64,000 nt of DNA from Prevotella sp. (GTDB taxonomy: Bacteria; Bacteroidota; Bacteroidia; Bacteroidales; Bacteroidaceae), in contig SUYH01000013.1 in assembly GCA_015060535.1 (NCBI GenBank), positions 21,791-85,790 of the forward strand, in the 5' to 3' direction. Both the position numbers and the translations under genes were made by a program. This document shows, piece by piece, positions 52,267-60,453 of this stretch. Under the pieces are notes generated by a model. It was not told the origin of the DNA, ran no database searches, and worked only from the letters and a program-made list of their open reading frames with translations. The number at the start of each line of letters is the position of its first letter. The stretch's first letter is position 1.

Positions 52267-52318
52267 AATATATATGCTTTAAATCAGTGAAAATGTGATG
52301 TCGCAGATGAATCATTCA

Positions 52319-53539
52319 TCAAGGGAATTCGTACTCTAGATACTGCATGCCGGGTTCAGTAGGATAGTTGGTAAGCTGCCCCGTGCGTGACACGAAAGAC
52401 AGAATACCATTATAAATGCTATTGCCAAACGTGTATTGGCTGCCGTAGATGTTGATATAGTGCATGCGGCGTGCGTCGTAGTTCAACAGCCGTTCGCTGT
52501 CTATTACCGGCATGCCGTCCATCAGCACCAGCGAGGGCAGAAAGTCATGAAATGGACTCATCTCATCACGAACTACCAATTGGGTAGTACCATTGATTTC
52601 TCTCTTACTGACACACATCACATATTCGAGCAGCACCTCTCTGATGGTAAGGAACTGGCGGTACTCATCGAGATTATAAGTTAAATCAGGTTTGGTACCC
52701 AATACCCTGTCGTCGTAGTCTAATGGCTGGGCAGGTGCGATGGTCAGCTGACGTTGTTGCATGTCGATGGATCGAGCTTCTACTTCACTACGCTTGTAGT
52801 GGAAAACGAGATGTGGCAACTGCTTCGGTAGCAAGGATAAGAACGGACTAATCATCTCGATAGGCAGACTCGTGCCAGAGGATGAGAGCGCGGAGAGTAC
52901 CAGCGGGTGCTTGCCATGTATGCCATAGGTGTAGAAGACGGCTGTGGAGTCATTGTCCATTTTTCCTTCAAAATAGTGTATCTGCTTGCCCACGATGCTT
53001 AGCGACGCGCATATCTGGCTGCCTTCTATGCTGTCGCTATGATGAGCCTTCTTAATGCGTGCTTTGATGATGTGCCCCTCCGTCTCGCGTTCATCAATAT
53101 CTTTATCACCAATCCATTCTGTGGTAGTAGCTTCCCCCGGTTTTGCATGGCTCGACGAGTCGGCATGAGCGATTTCTACCCATTCGATATCGTCGTTCAC
53201 GCTCTTATGGAGCGGATTGACAACAGCAACAAGACGTTGATACACCTTGGTGCTGTGGCGCGTATAGACTGACAGAACGTAGTAGCCGCTATGTAGGTCG
53301 GTAGGCAGTTCTATGGTGCCAATGCCTCTTCCCTCATGCAGCAGAATCTTGCTGCCTGCTGCCAACCCCTGCGTGTCGCATAGCTCGGCATAGGCTATCA
53401 GGCCGTCATCGGTTGTCACGTTGACCGCCATCGCCTCTCCAGCCACATACCATGTGCGGTCTGTCTCAATATTCGCAGCCGTTGAGTTCAGGGTCAGCGC
53501 CATCGCTGCGATGAGCGCCATTATCTTGTTTCTCATCAT
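52319..53539 (-). CDS. Secreted protein with a TonB-plug-like C-terminal region
   Basis: A 406-residue protein with a signal peptide (RNKIMALIAAMALTLNSTAA). The N-terminal part (DRTWYVAGEAMAVNVTTDDG to HSGYYVLSVYTR) looks like an MG2/Ig-type domain. The C-terminal part (LPSLVLMDGMPVID through SIYNGILSFVSRTG) resembles the plug of TonB receptors, where a short helix and G-V-I strands occur, but no barrel follows. The ATG at 53539 overlaps the DUF4249 stop (TAATG). It is the third gene of the TonB-DUF4249 unit and may be an accessory surface subunit. Confidence 0.78.
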   Translation of the reverse strand: MMRNKIMALIAAMALTLNSTAANIETDRTWYVAGEAMAVNVTTDDGLIAYAELCDTQGLAAGSKILLHEGRGIGTIELPTDLHSGYYVLSVYTRHSTKVYQRLVAVVNPLHKSVNDDIEWVEIAHADSSSHAKPGEATTTEWIGDKDIDERETEGHIIKARIKKAHHSDSIEGSQICASLSIVGKQIHYFEGKMDNDSTAVFYTYGIHGKHPLVLSALSSSGTSLPIEMISPFLSLLPKQLPHLVFHYKRSEVEARSIDMQQRQLTIAPAQPLDYDDRVLGTKPDLTYNLDEYRQFLTIREVLLEYVMCVSKREINGTTQLVVRDEMSPFHDFLPSLVLMDGMPVIDSERLLNYDARRMHYINIYGSQYTFGNSIYNGILSFVSRTGQLTNYPTEPGMQYLEYEFP

Positions 53540-54735
53540 TAATAACTTACATTTTCTTTTAATGACCAAAAATCAGGCTCTTCAATATAAACCCCAGGAT
53601 ATTTGTATCTGACGTCGAGTTGCTGGATGGTTGCCCATGCCGTATGTAGCTTGTTGTCATCAGACATCTCGGGCAAAATCCATTCACACAGATAGAAACC
53701 TTGATTGACCATATGCAGACAATCCTCAGCGTTCGGGTTTTCAAGCCATCTGCGGGTGTCAGTTACTGTCGGATGGTGGATGGAGAACTCTGAGCCATTA
53801 AGGAAGAACCGGTAATCGCTCGTGTTCATCGAACATCCCACGAATCCAATCACATGTTTGCTCGACGTGAGACAATGGATGTTGGTGGGTAAGGTGGAGG
53901 GCAGGGGAGTGAACAATCCGCCCATCTCTGAACTGGCCTGACGCCGTGCGAGCTCATACTCATATTCACCCTTTGAGATGGCCCGCTGATGTACCAGCCC
54001 GCTGTATCTGTGGTACATACGTACATTGCTACGGCCTATGTCGTATATCTTGAGATTCCTGATGTGCTGATTGTCGTAGCTGGTGCTGGCACCTACCGTA
54101 GTCGTTGAGCCGGTGGCATCCACCCATCCATACAAGGGGAACGGGTTTGAGATAAAGACAGGTCCCTTGATCTCCGTATCGTAATACATCGTGGTCATGT
54201 AGTCAGGATACACCTGCCATGTTTCATCGTATGTCCACATGTAGTAGTTGGCCTCACTGGGAGCAAAAGGGTCGGCAGGCGTTATCAGCACGTCAATATT
54301 GCTGGATGGCGTATTCTGCACACCTCTTATCTCGGCTATCTTCTCCGTGCGGAGTGGTTGCTGAGGCTCTGACTCGTATGTCTCACCGTCAGCCTCGATG
54401 TGCAGATAATACTCTGCATCAGGGTTGAGCTGTCCTATCTCGCAGGCGTAATAGCCAGAGGCCGCCTGTGCCTGATATTCAGAGCCGTCGCTTCCGCGAA
54501 CTGAGACTTTCGCTCCTGTCACGTTTTGCGGAGTCGCAGAAGAGTTGAGTGCCTGTGTGCGTGTCAGGTAGAACTTATTCCGTTGGGCGGCGCATATTGT
54601 ACCTTCAACGACGAGCAGGTTGGAATCCTCTGCGCTGATGTCTGCATTGTATTCCTCTATACAGCTTGTTAGTGTACATGCGCTAACCAAAAGGTATAGC
54701 ATGAGATTGCGTGTCGTTCTTCTTAGTTTCATCAT
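53539..54735 (-). CDS. DUF4249 lipoprotein
   Basis: About 398 residues with a lipoprotein signal (LMLYLLVSACTLTSC, Cys near residue 25). The segment LLVVEGTICAAQRNKFYLTRTQAL and the Ig-like strands GAKVSVRGSDGSEYQA and YYACEIGQLNPDAEYYLHIEADGETYES are typical of DUF4249. In Bacteroidetes DUF4249 lipoproteins pair with a TonB receptor as an uptake system of unknown ligand. The ATG at 54735 comes 1 base after the receptor's stop codon. The longer frame to 54876 would overlap the receptor and is rejected. Confidence 0.9.
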   Translation of the reverse strand: MMKLRRTTRNLMLYLLVSACTLTSCIEEYNADISAEDSNLLVVEGTICAAQRNKFYLTRTQALNSSATPQNVTGAKVSVRGSDGSEYQAQAASGYYACEIGQLNPDAEYYLHIEADGETYESEPQQPLRTEKIAEIRGVQNTPSSNIDVLITPADPFAPSEANYYMWTYDETWQVYPDYMTTMYYDTEIKGPVFISNPFPLYGWVDATGSTTTVGASTSYDNQHIRNLKIYDIGRSNVRMYHRYSGLVHQRAISKGEYEYELARRQASSEMGGLFTPLPSTLPTNIHCLTSSKHVIGFVGCSMNTSDYRFFLNGSEFSIHHPTVTDTRRWLENPNAEDCLHMVNQGFYLCEWILPEMSDDNKLHTAWATIQQLDVRYKYPGVYIEEPDFWSLKENVSY

Positions 54736-54736
54736 C

Positions 54737-57673
54737 TTAATTGAATCGCATGTTAATTGAAACATAAGGAATAGCTGTGCCGAATACGGAAAGCTTATAG
54801 CCCTTGATCTCCTGGCCTTCGGTAACGTAATAGACGTTGTAAGCATTCTTGCGTGCAAGGGCATTGTACACACCAAACGAGAACGATGTGTGCAGGAAGC
54901 TGGTCAGCTTGTGGGTTGGCTCGATGTTGAACGCAAGGTCCAGCCGCATGTAATCAGGAATACGGTAGGTGTTGCGGTCTGAATAGTACGGCATGAATTT
55001 CTGGTTGCGCGAGTTGTAGTATTTGCCGGCAGGCAATGTTGTCGGGCGACCTGTGGCATAGTTGAAGTTGCTGGAAAAGCTGTACCGCTCAGTAAACTTG
55101 AAGTTGACAACGGCTTTGATCTCGTGCGGACGGTCATATTCCGTGGAATACCAGTCGCCATTGTTCTGCGGCATAGCTACTCGCTTGTCGTCCTGGCGGA
55201 GCAGCGAGCGTGCGAACGTATAGCTGATCCATCCGTTCAGCTTGCCGGTGGGCTTCTTCGCTTGCAGTTCTATGCCGTAGGCTTTGCCTGTGGTTGAGAT
55301 GACATCGGTCTCTAAGTGATGGTTCATCAGCAGAACAGCTGAACTGCGGTAGTTGAGATAATCGTTGATGTGCTTGTAGTAAACCTCGGCAGAGAACTCA
55401 TAATTCTTGTCTTTCGTCTCATGATAGATGCCTGCTGCTACCTGCCAGCCGTTCTGGGGCTTGATGTTCAGGTCGGAAAGCTTCCAGATATCGGTAGGCG
55501 ACATGATGGAGGTGTTCGACACCTTATGGATATATTGGTGCATCGTGTTGAATCCGGCCTTCAACGAGAGATTCTCCTTGATGGCATAGCGGGCCGACAG
55601 GCGCAGCTCCGGAGCATGATAGGTCTTGATGATGCCCGACTCGTATTGTGTGTCTAGCAGCGTTCTTGCCGATGGCAGTTCACCTTCTGCATAATGATTC
55701 ACGTCACGAGGACCAAGTGTGTTGAACATCGAATAGCGCAAACCTGCTGAAACCGACAGCTTCTCTGTGAGCTGGCGCTCATAGTCGATGTATAGAGCAC
55801 TTTCCAGGGCTTTTTCCCGCTGTAACTGGTCTGTCGCTATGTTTGAGACCTCACCCACAGGCTCATACTTGCCAGCCTGTACGTTGTAATGCTGCACGGA
55901 GAGTCCGTAGGAGAGGGTATGCTTCTCCGACAGCCGATGGCGGATGTGCAGCTTAGCCCATAGCTGGTCAATGCCGAAACTCAGGCGGGCAGCCATTGTC
56001 GGCACGCTCTTGTCCTCGTTGAAATAGTCGTAATGGTCAAGCCCGGCTGATAGCGTAGCCGTTATCTTCTCGTTCAAGATTGAACGCCACTCTGCCGAGA
56101 AGTTCTGGTTTTGGTAACCGTAATTATCCTCCGAGCTGAACGAGAACTTGTCCTTGCTCCAATAGCCGAAAATCTTCAGACGATGCATGCTGTTGGGCTT
56201 CCAGGTCAGTACGCCTCCCAAATCGAAGAAATTGGCAGAGCCGTTTTTGTAACCGCTTTTCTCAGGCAGCTTCTTGAGCATCCAGTCGCTATAGGTCGTA
56301 CGACCATTGAGCATCAGTGACAGGTGGTCCTTGACAATAGGAATCTCCAGATTCACCTTGCTGGTCAGTGCGCCAATGCTTGCCGAGCCTGTAAATTTCT
56401 GCATATTGGCCTCCTTCGAGTTGACTTTCAGCACACTGCTGATTCTGCCTCCATACTCTACGGGAATGCTCGATTTGAACAGTTCAACATCCTCAACGGC
56501 ATCAGAATTGAACGATGTGAACAGACCGAACAGATGGGATGGGTTATAAACAGTGCCTCCGTTGAAAAGTATCAGGTTTTGGTCTGTAGCACCTCCTCGT
56601 ACATTATATCCGCTAGAAGCCTCTCCGACGGTAGTGACACCAGGTAGGGTGAGCACAATTTTCATGATGTCTGACTCGCCAAAGGCTGACGGAATGTTTT
56701 TCAGCACCTGAGGCTTGAACTTCTCGGAACCCATCATCATATTGTTCACAGCCGACTGGCGTCCGCCAACGACTACTATCTCGTCAAGCTCCTGGTCATC
56801 AGCAACGCTGACCTTGGCTTTCTTCACTCCTGGCACTACATACACCTTGGTCTGTGTCTTAGCCACAGCCATGACGCTGTCAAGCACGGGAATGCCTGTA
56901 ATCAGCAGTTTCTCGTCAATCGGTTTGGACTGAACTGTTGGCTGTGGTGGGGTGACTCCTTGTGTCACCAGTTCCTGATGGGCTGTGACGAGTGGCGTGC
57001 CAGAGACACTGCCCACTACTTTGATGAGGCTTGCCTCACGCTCACTTTTCCTGAACGAAAGGTGATTCTTCTTGGCAAAGCGCTTAATCTGCTTTTTCTG
57101 CTCAGGAAAGAGCTTAGCCACGTCCGACACGCTCTTTACGTGATGCATTTCTCCGTCTGGGGTGACGAGTGTATAATGCCCTAAAGTGCTGAGTGTCTTC
57201 TCCAAATATTTTTTTCCTCCGAAAAGCTTCTCACCGCTTTGGGTCTTCCATTCGCAGTAGTACAGGCGAATGCCATTGGTGCTGCCGTTACATAGTAGCG
57301 ACGCAAATCTTAAACTGTCCTCAGGATCATGCGTGAATCTGTGACCGTCCATCTCGAACCAGTCAATGTTTGTTTGGTCCGGTATACAAAAAACACTTTC
57401 TGTAGGCGAAAGGACAATGACCCTCTGCATCAATTGGTCAAAGCGCATCTGCACCTTCTCATAGACCACGCCATAATAGGAGATGCGTCCCTCATACATC
57501 TTGACATCATTTTTATAATAAGGCATGTCGTGCCACAATGTCTTGGAGTAGGGAGGCTCAAGAGGACCGACATACAGACGGGCAAAATCAGAGGCTGACT
57601 GAAAGAACCCCTGAGCTCCTGCATGCTGTAGGACAGCCATCATGCAGATTAATGCGAACCAATATTTTTTCAC
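54737..57673 (-). CDS. TonB-dependent outer-membrane receptor (DUF4249-partnered)
   Basis: About 978 residues. The signal peptide (KKYWFALICMMAVLQHAGAQ) begins at a GTG (57673). The open frame extends to 57778 but the -7 box lies there. An N-terminal region of about 200 residues is not the usual carboxypeptidase-like domain and is not recognised. Residues about 305-430 form the plug (DELDEIVVVGG-type TonB box, LTLPGVTTVGEASSGYNVRGG, ILFNGGTVYNPSHLFG), followed by a 22-strand-type barrel ending in INMRFN. It imports an unknown ligand with the DUF4249 lipoprotein. Confidence 0.92.
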   Translation of the reverse strand: MKKYWFALICMMAVLQHAGAQGFFQSASDFARLYVGPLEPPYSKTLWHDMPYYKNDVKMYEGRISYYGVVYEKVQMRFDQLMQRVIVLSPTESVFCIPDQTNIDWFEMDGHRFTHDPEDSLRFASLLCNGSTNGIRLYYCEWKTQSGEKLFGGKKYLEKTLSTLGHYTLVTPDGEMHHVKSVSDVAKLFPEQKKQIKRFAKKNHLSFRKSEREASLIKVVGSVSGTPLVTAHQELVTQGVTPPQPTVQSKPIDEKLLITGIPVLDSVMAVAKTQTKVYVVPGVKKAKVSVADDQELDEIVVVGGRQSAVNNMMMGSEKFKPQVLKNIPSAFGESDIMKIVLTLPGVTTVGEASSGYNVRGGATDQNLILFNGGTVYNPSHLFGLFTSFNSDAVEDVELFKSSIPVEYGGRISSVLKVNSKEANMQKFTGSASIGALTSKVNLEIPIVKDHLSLMLNGRTTYSDWMLKKLPEKSGYKNGSANFFDLGGVLTWKPNSMHRLKIFGYWSKDKFSFSSEDNYGYQNQNFSAEWRSILNEKITATLSAGLDHYDYFNEDKSVPTMAARLSFGIDQLWAKLHIRHRLSEKHTLSYGLSVQHYNVQAGKYEPVGEVSNIATDQLQREKALESALYIDYERQLTEKLSVSAGLRYSMFNTLGPRDVNHYAEGELPSARTLLDTQYESGIIKTYHAPELRLSARYAIKENLSLKAGFNTMHQYIHKVSNTSIMSPTDIWKLSDLNIKPQNGWQVAAGIYHETKDKNYEFSAEVYYKHINDYLNYRSSAVLLMNHHLETDVISTTGKAYGIELQAKKPTGKLNGWISYTFARSLLRQDDKRVAMPQNNGDWYSTEYDRPHEIKAVVNFKFTERYSFSSNFNYATGRPTTLPAGKYYNSRNQKFMPYYSDRNTYRIPDYMRLDLAFNIEPTHKLTSFLHTSFSFGVYNALARKNAYNVYYVTEGQEIKGYKLSVFGTAIPYVSINMRFN

Positions 57674-57703
57674 GTTAATGATTTCCAAATAGCAGTAATG
57701 ATG

Positions 57704-57711
57704 CAAAAATA
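57704..57711 (-). promoter_or_regulatory. Promoter -7 box of the TonB receptor unit
   Basis: TATTTTTG on the minus strand, about 30 bases before GTG 57673; no clear -33 element. It supports the GTG start. Confidence 0.5.
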
Positions 57712-57826
57712 CAAATAATTCCCGATACATTATTGCTATGTCTGTTTTTTTAACGATTATTATCGTTTCACTCCTCACGATGTGAATTTTTTATCCTGCA
57801 AAATATGTAAATACGAAAAACATTCG

Positions 57827-57834
57827 TATCTTTG
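57827..57834 (+). promoter_or_regulatory. Promoter -7 box of gltS
   Basis: TATCTTTG, about 22 bases before ATG 57857; no clear -33 match. Confidence 0.55.
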
Positions 57835-57856
57835 CATCATGAAAGAAACATAGCGT

Positions 57857-59098
57857 ATGGAAAGTATTCAGCTGGATATGATACAAAGTGCCGGCATAGG
57901 TGCCTTGGCCCTCATTGTCGGTATGGTTTTAACGCGAAAGGTTGGTTTCCTACAGAAATTCTGTATACCGTCACCCGTAAGCGGTGGTATCATCTTTTCA
58001 TTGTTTACTTTGATACTGTATGGCTGGTTCGATGTTGAGGTGTCATTCGATAATACACTAAGCGATGTCTTTATGTTGGCATTCTTTACCAGTGTTGGTT
58101 TCCAGAGTGACTTGAAAGTCATCAAACAAGGTGGCAAATTGCTGGTTATCATGCTGACCCTGTTGGTTGTCATGATTGCTATGCAGAACCTGATGCCCAT
58201 GGTAATAACCCGACTCATGGGGGTTGATGCTTTGATTGGTATGGCTGCCGGTAGTATTTCCATGACAGGCGGACACGGTACGGCAGGTGGATTTGCAAGT
58301 GTGCTCGAAGACCTGGGACTGCATGGTGCAGGAACCATCGGTATGGCAGCTGCTACCTTTGGTTTGATTGCTGGTTCTATGATAGGCGGTCCGTTGGCAG
58401 AGCGGATTATCCGTACGAAACTTACCCACGAACAGATGCAACCACAGGATGAAGAGATTGATCCTGCAATGGCTGGTATCGAGAGCGACGAGGCTTCACC
58501 GGCAGGTCGTGAAAAACGAGTCAGCACGAACGAGCAGGAGTTCCAACAGTATGCGAAGGCTACTTATAGCATTCTTCTGGTCATGGGAGGCGGCACCTTA
58601 TTGAGTTGGTTGTTGACAAAAACTGGTGTCACGTTCCCAACCTACTTTGGCGCCTTGATCTTAGCCGCTATCGTTCGTAACGTGATAGGATTCGTCAATT
58701 CAGAAAAGCTGCTTGATATGGACCGGATTATCAGTGTCGGCAACATCAGCCTGTCATTGTTCCTCGGAATGGCCATGATATCTCTGAAACTTTGGGAATT
58801 GCACAGCCTTGCTATGCCGTTGATTTTCATTTTGGCATCTCAGGTGCTGATGATGGCTTTGTTTGCATTATTTGTAGCTTTCCCTCTGTTAGGCCGTGAT
58901 TATGACGCTGCCGTTCTGTGTGCAGGCATGTGTGGCTTCGGTCTTGGTGCTACCCCTAATGCAATGGCTAATATGAGTGCTGTATGTTATAAATACCGTT
59001 ATACTGTCAAACCTTTCCTCATCGTTCCTGTCATTGGTGCCATGTTCGCCGATCTGATTAACACAGGAATGATCACCCTCTTCCTGAATCTGTTGTAA
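57857..59098 (+). CDS. gltS: Sodium/glutamate symporter
   Basis: A 413-residue inner-membrane carrier of the GltS (ESS) family. It has the start IGALALIVGMVLTRKVGFLQ, the re-entrant-loop region AAGSISMTGGHGTAGGFASVLEDLG, the matching second loop MCGFGLGATPNAMANMSAV, and about ten hydrophobic segments. It imports glutamate with sodium. A hydrophilic middle loop (LTHEQMQPQDEEIDPAMAG and on, residues about 195-230) is cytoplasmic. It is followed 21 bases later by a sugar transporter gene on the same strand. Confidence 0.93.
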   Translation: MESIQLDMIQSAGIGALALIVGMVLTRKVGFLQKFCIPSPVSGGIIFSLFTLILYGWFDVEVSFDNTLSDVFMLAFFTSVGFQSDLKVIKQGGKLLVIMLTLLVVMIAMQNLMPMVITRLMGVDALIGMAAGSISMTGGHGTAGGFASVLEDLGLHGAGTIGMAAATFGLIAGSMIGGPLAERIIRTKLTHEQMQPQDEEIDPAMAGIESDEASPAGREKRVSTNEQEFQQYAKATYSILLVMGGGTLLSWLLTKTGVTFPTYFGALILAAIVRNVIGFVNSEKLLDMDRIISVGNISLSLFLGMAMISLKLWELHSLAMPLIFILASQVLMMALFALFVAFPLLGRDYDAAVLCAGMCGFGLGATPNAMANMSAVCYKYRYTVKPFLIVPVIGAMFADLINTGMITLFLNLL

Positions 59099-59119
59099 CA
59101 AAAAAATCAGACTGCCATT

Positions 59120-60436
59120 ATGATGCAAACGAATAAAATGACCAAAGGATTTCTATACTTCATTTGTGCCGTTTCGGCAATGGGTGGACTACTCTTTGGT
59201 TACGACTGGGTGGTAATTGGTGGTGCCAAGCCATTCTATGAGTTGTATTTCGATATTTCCAACTCACCAGTAATGCAAGGCGTGGCGATGACCACAGCCC
59301 TTATAGGATGTCTCGTTGGAGCAATGGTGGCTGGTGCTGCAGCTGACAAGTATGGGAGAAAGCCGCTTCTGATGTTTTCGGCTGTACTTTTTACGGTATC
59401 GGCAATCGCTACAGGACTTTTCAATGATTTTACCTTATTTAATATAGCACGTTTTATTGGTGGTGTTGGTATCGGAGTGGCATCAGCCTTGGCTCCGATG
59501 TATATCGCTGAAGTCAGTCCTGCAGAGATTCGAGGACGTATGGTCAGCCTTAACCAAATGACGATAGTATTAGGTATCTTAGCAGCACAGCTCGTCAATA
59601 TGCTGTTGGCCAAAGATACAATGGTGGCCGAGAATCAGGCGTGGAATATAGAGTGGGGCTGGCGTTGGATGTTTTGGGCAGAGACGCTGCCTGCAGCTTT
59701 GTTTCTCGTCATGAGTTTCTTTATTCCAGAGAGTCCTGTGTTTATCAAACTGAGAACTGAGAGGTTAACTGCCAATCATGTAATCACACCTCTCACCTCT
59801 CAGTTCTCAGTTCTCAGTTCAAAAAAGTACCATAAGGTACTTTTACTCGGTTTGGTGATAGCTGTTTTCCAACAATGGTGCGGCACGAATGTGATTTTCA
59901 ATTATGCGCAGGAGATTTTTGTGGGTGCTGGCTTTGATGTAGATGGTATGTTCATCAACATCGTGATAACTGGTATAGCCAATGTCATTTTTACCATTGT
60001 AGCACTCTATACTATCGAGAAGTGGGGACGTCGTACGCTGATGTTGATTGGGGCTGGTGGATTAGGATTAATATATCTGACACTAGGTACCTGCTATTTT
60101 CTCGAAATAAAAGGTTTCCTGATGGTGGCCCTTGTGGTGACAGCCATTTCTGTTTATGCGATGACGTTAGGACCGGTCACTTGGACACTTCTTGCAGAGA
60201 TTTTCCCGCATCAGATAAGAGGTATTGCGATGGCTACTTGTACCTTTGCCCTTTGGGTGGGATGCTGTACGCTGACATTCTCGTTTCCCTCGATGAATGC
60301 GGCCTTGGGAAGCAGTGGAACCTTCTGGATTTACAGCGCAATCTGTTGTTGTGCCTTCGTATTCCTTTTCCTCCGTTGTCCTGAGACAAAGGGAAAGACT
60401 TTGGAACAATTAGAACAGGAATTAGTAAAAAAGTAA
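59120..60436 (+). CDS. MFS sugar/H+ symporter (XylE-like)
   Basis: A 438-residue major-facilitator transporter of the sugar porter family. It has GGLLFGYDWVVIGGA in TM1, the loop motifs GAAADKYGRKP and EVSPAEIRGRMVS, the TM6-end signature PESPVF, QQWCGTNVIFNYAQEIF in TM7, IEKWGRRTLML and the C-terminal CPETKGKTLEQLE. The cytoplasmic loop after TM6 (KLRTERLTANHV, then TPLTSQFSVLSS) is encoded by a short-period inverted repeat and looks inserted. It is followed by the DUF5107 gene, so its sugar may be handled by that protein. Confidence 0.92.
   Translation: MMQTNKMTKGFLYFICAVSAMGGLLFGYDWVVIGGAKPFYELYFDISNSPVMQGVAMTTALIGCLVGAMVAGAAADKYGRKPLLMFSAVLFTVSAIATGLFNDFTLFNIARFIGGVGIGVASALAPMYIAEVSPAEIRGRMVSLNQMTIVLGILAAQLVNMLLAKDTMVAENQAWNIEWGWRWMFWAETLPAALFLVMSFFIPESPVFIKLRTERLTANHVITPLTSQFSVLSSKKYHKVLLLGLVIAVFQQWCGTNVIFNYAQEIFVGAGFDVDGMFINIVITGIANVIFTIVALYTIEKWGRRTLMLIGAGGLGLIYLTLGTCYFLEIKGFLMVALVVTAISVYAMTLGPVTWTLLAEIFPHQIRGIAMATCTFALWVGCCTLTFSFPSMNAALGSSGTFWIYSAICCCAFVFLFLRCPETKGKTLEQLEQELVKK
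59748..59812. repeat. 18-bp perfect inverted repeat with 7-bp period inside the sugar transporter gene
   Basis: AACTGAGAACTGAGAGGT (59748-59765) is the exact reverse complement of 59795-59812. Both arms are built from the heptamer ACTGAGA or its complement, and TCAGTTC is repeated again to 59820. The unit encodes the loop between TM6 and TM7. Confidence 0.9.
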
Positions 60437-60453
60437 AAAGATAAAAAAGTCAA

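Noticed and set aside
54736..54876. Long N-terminal extension of the DUF4249 protein
   Set aside because: It would overlap the TonB receptor gene by 140 bases and displace the lipoprotein signal.
57674..57778. 35-codon N-terminal extension of the TonB receptor
   Set aside because: It contains the -7 box and would bury the signal peptide. The GTG at 57673 gives a normal signal peptide.
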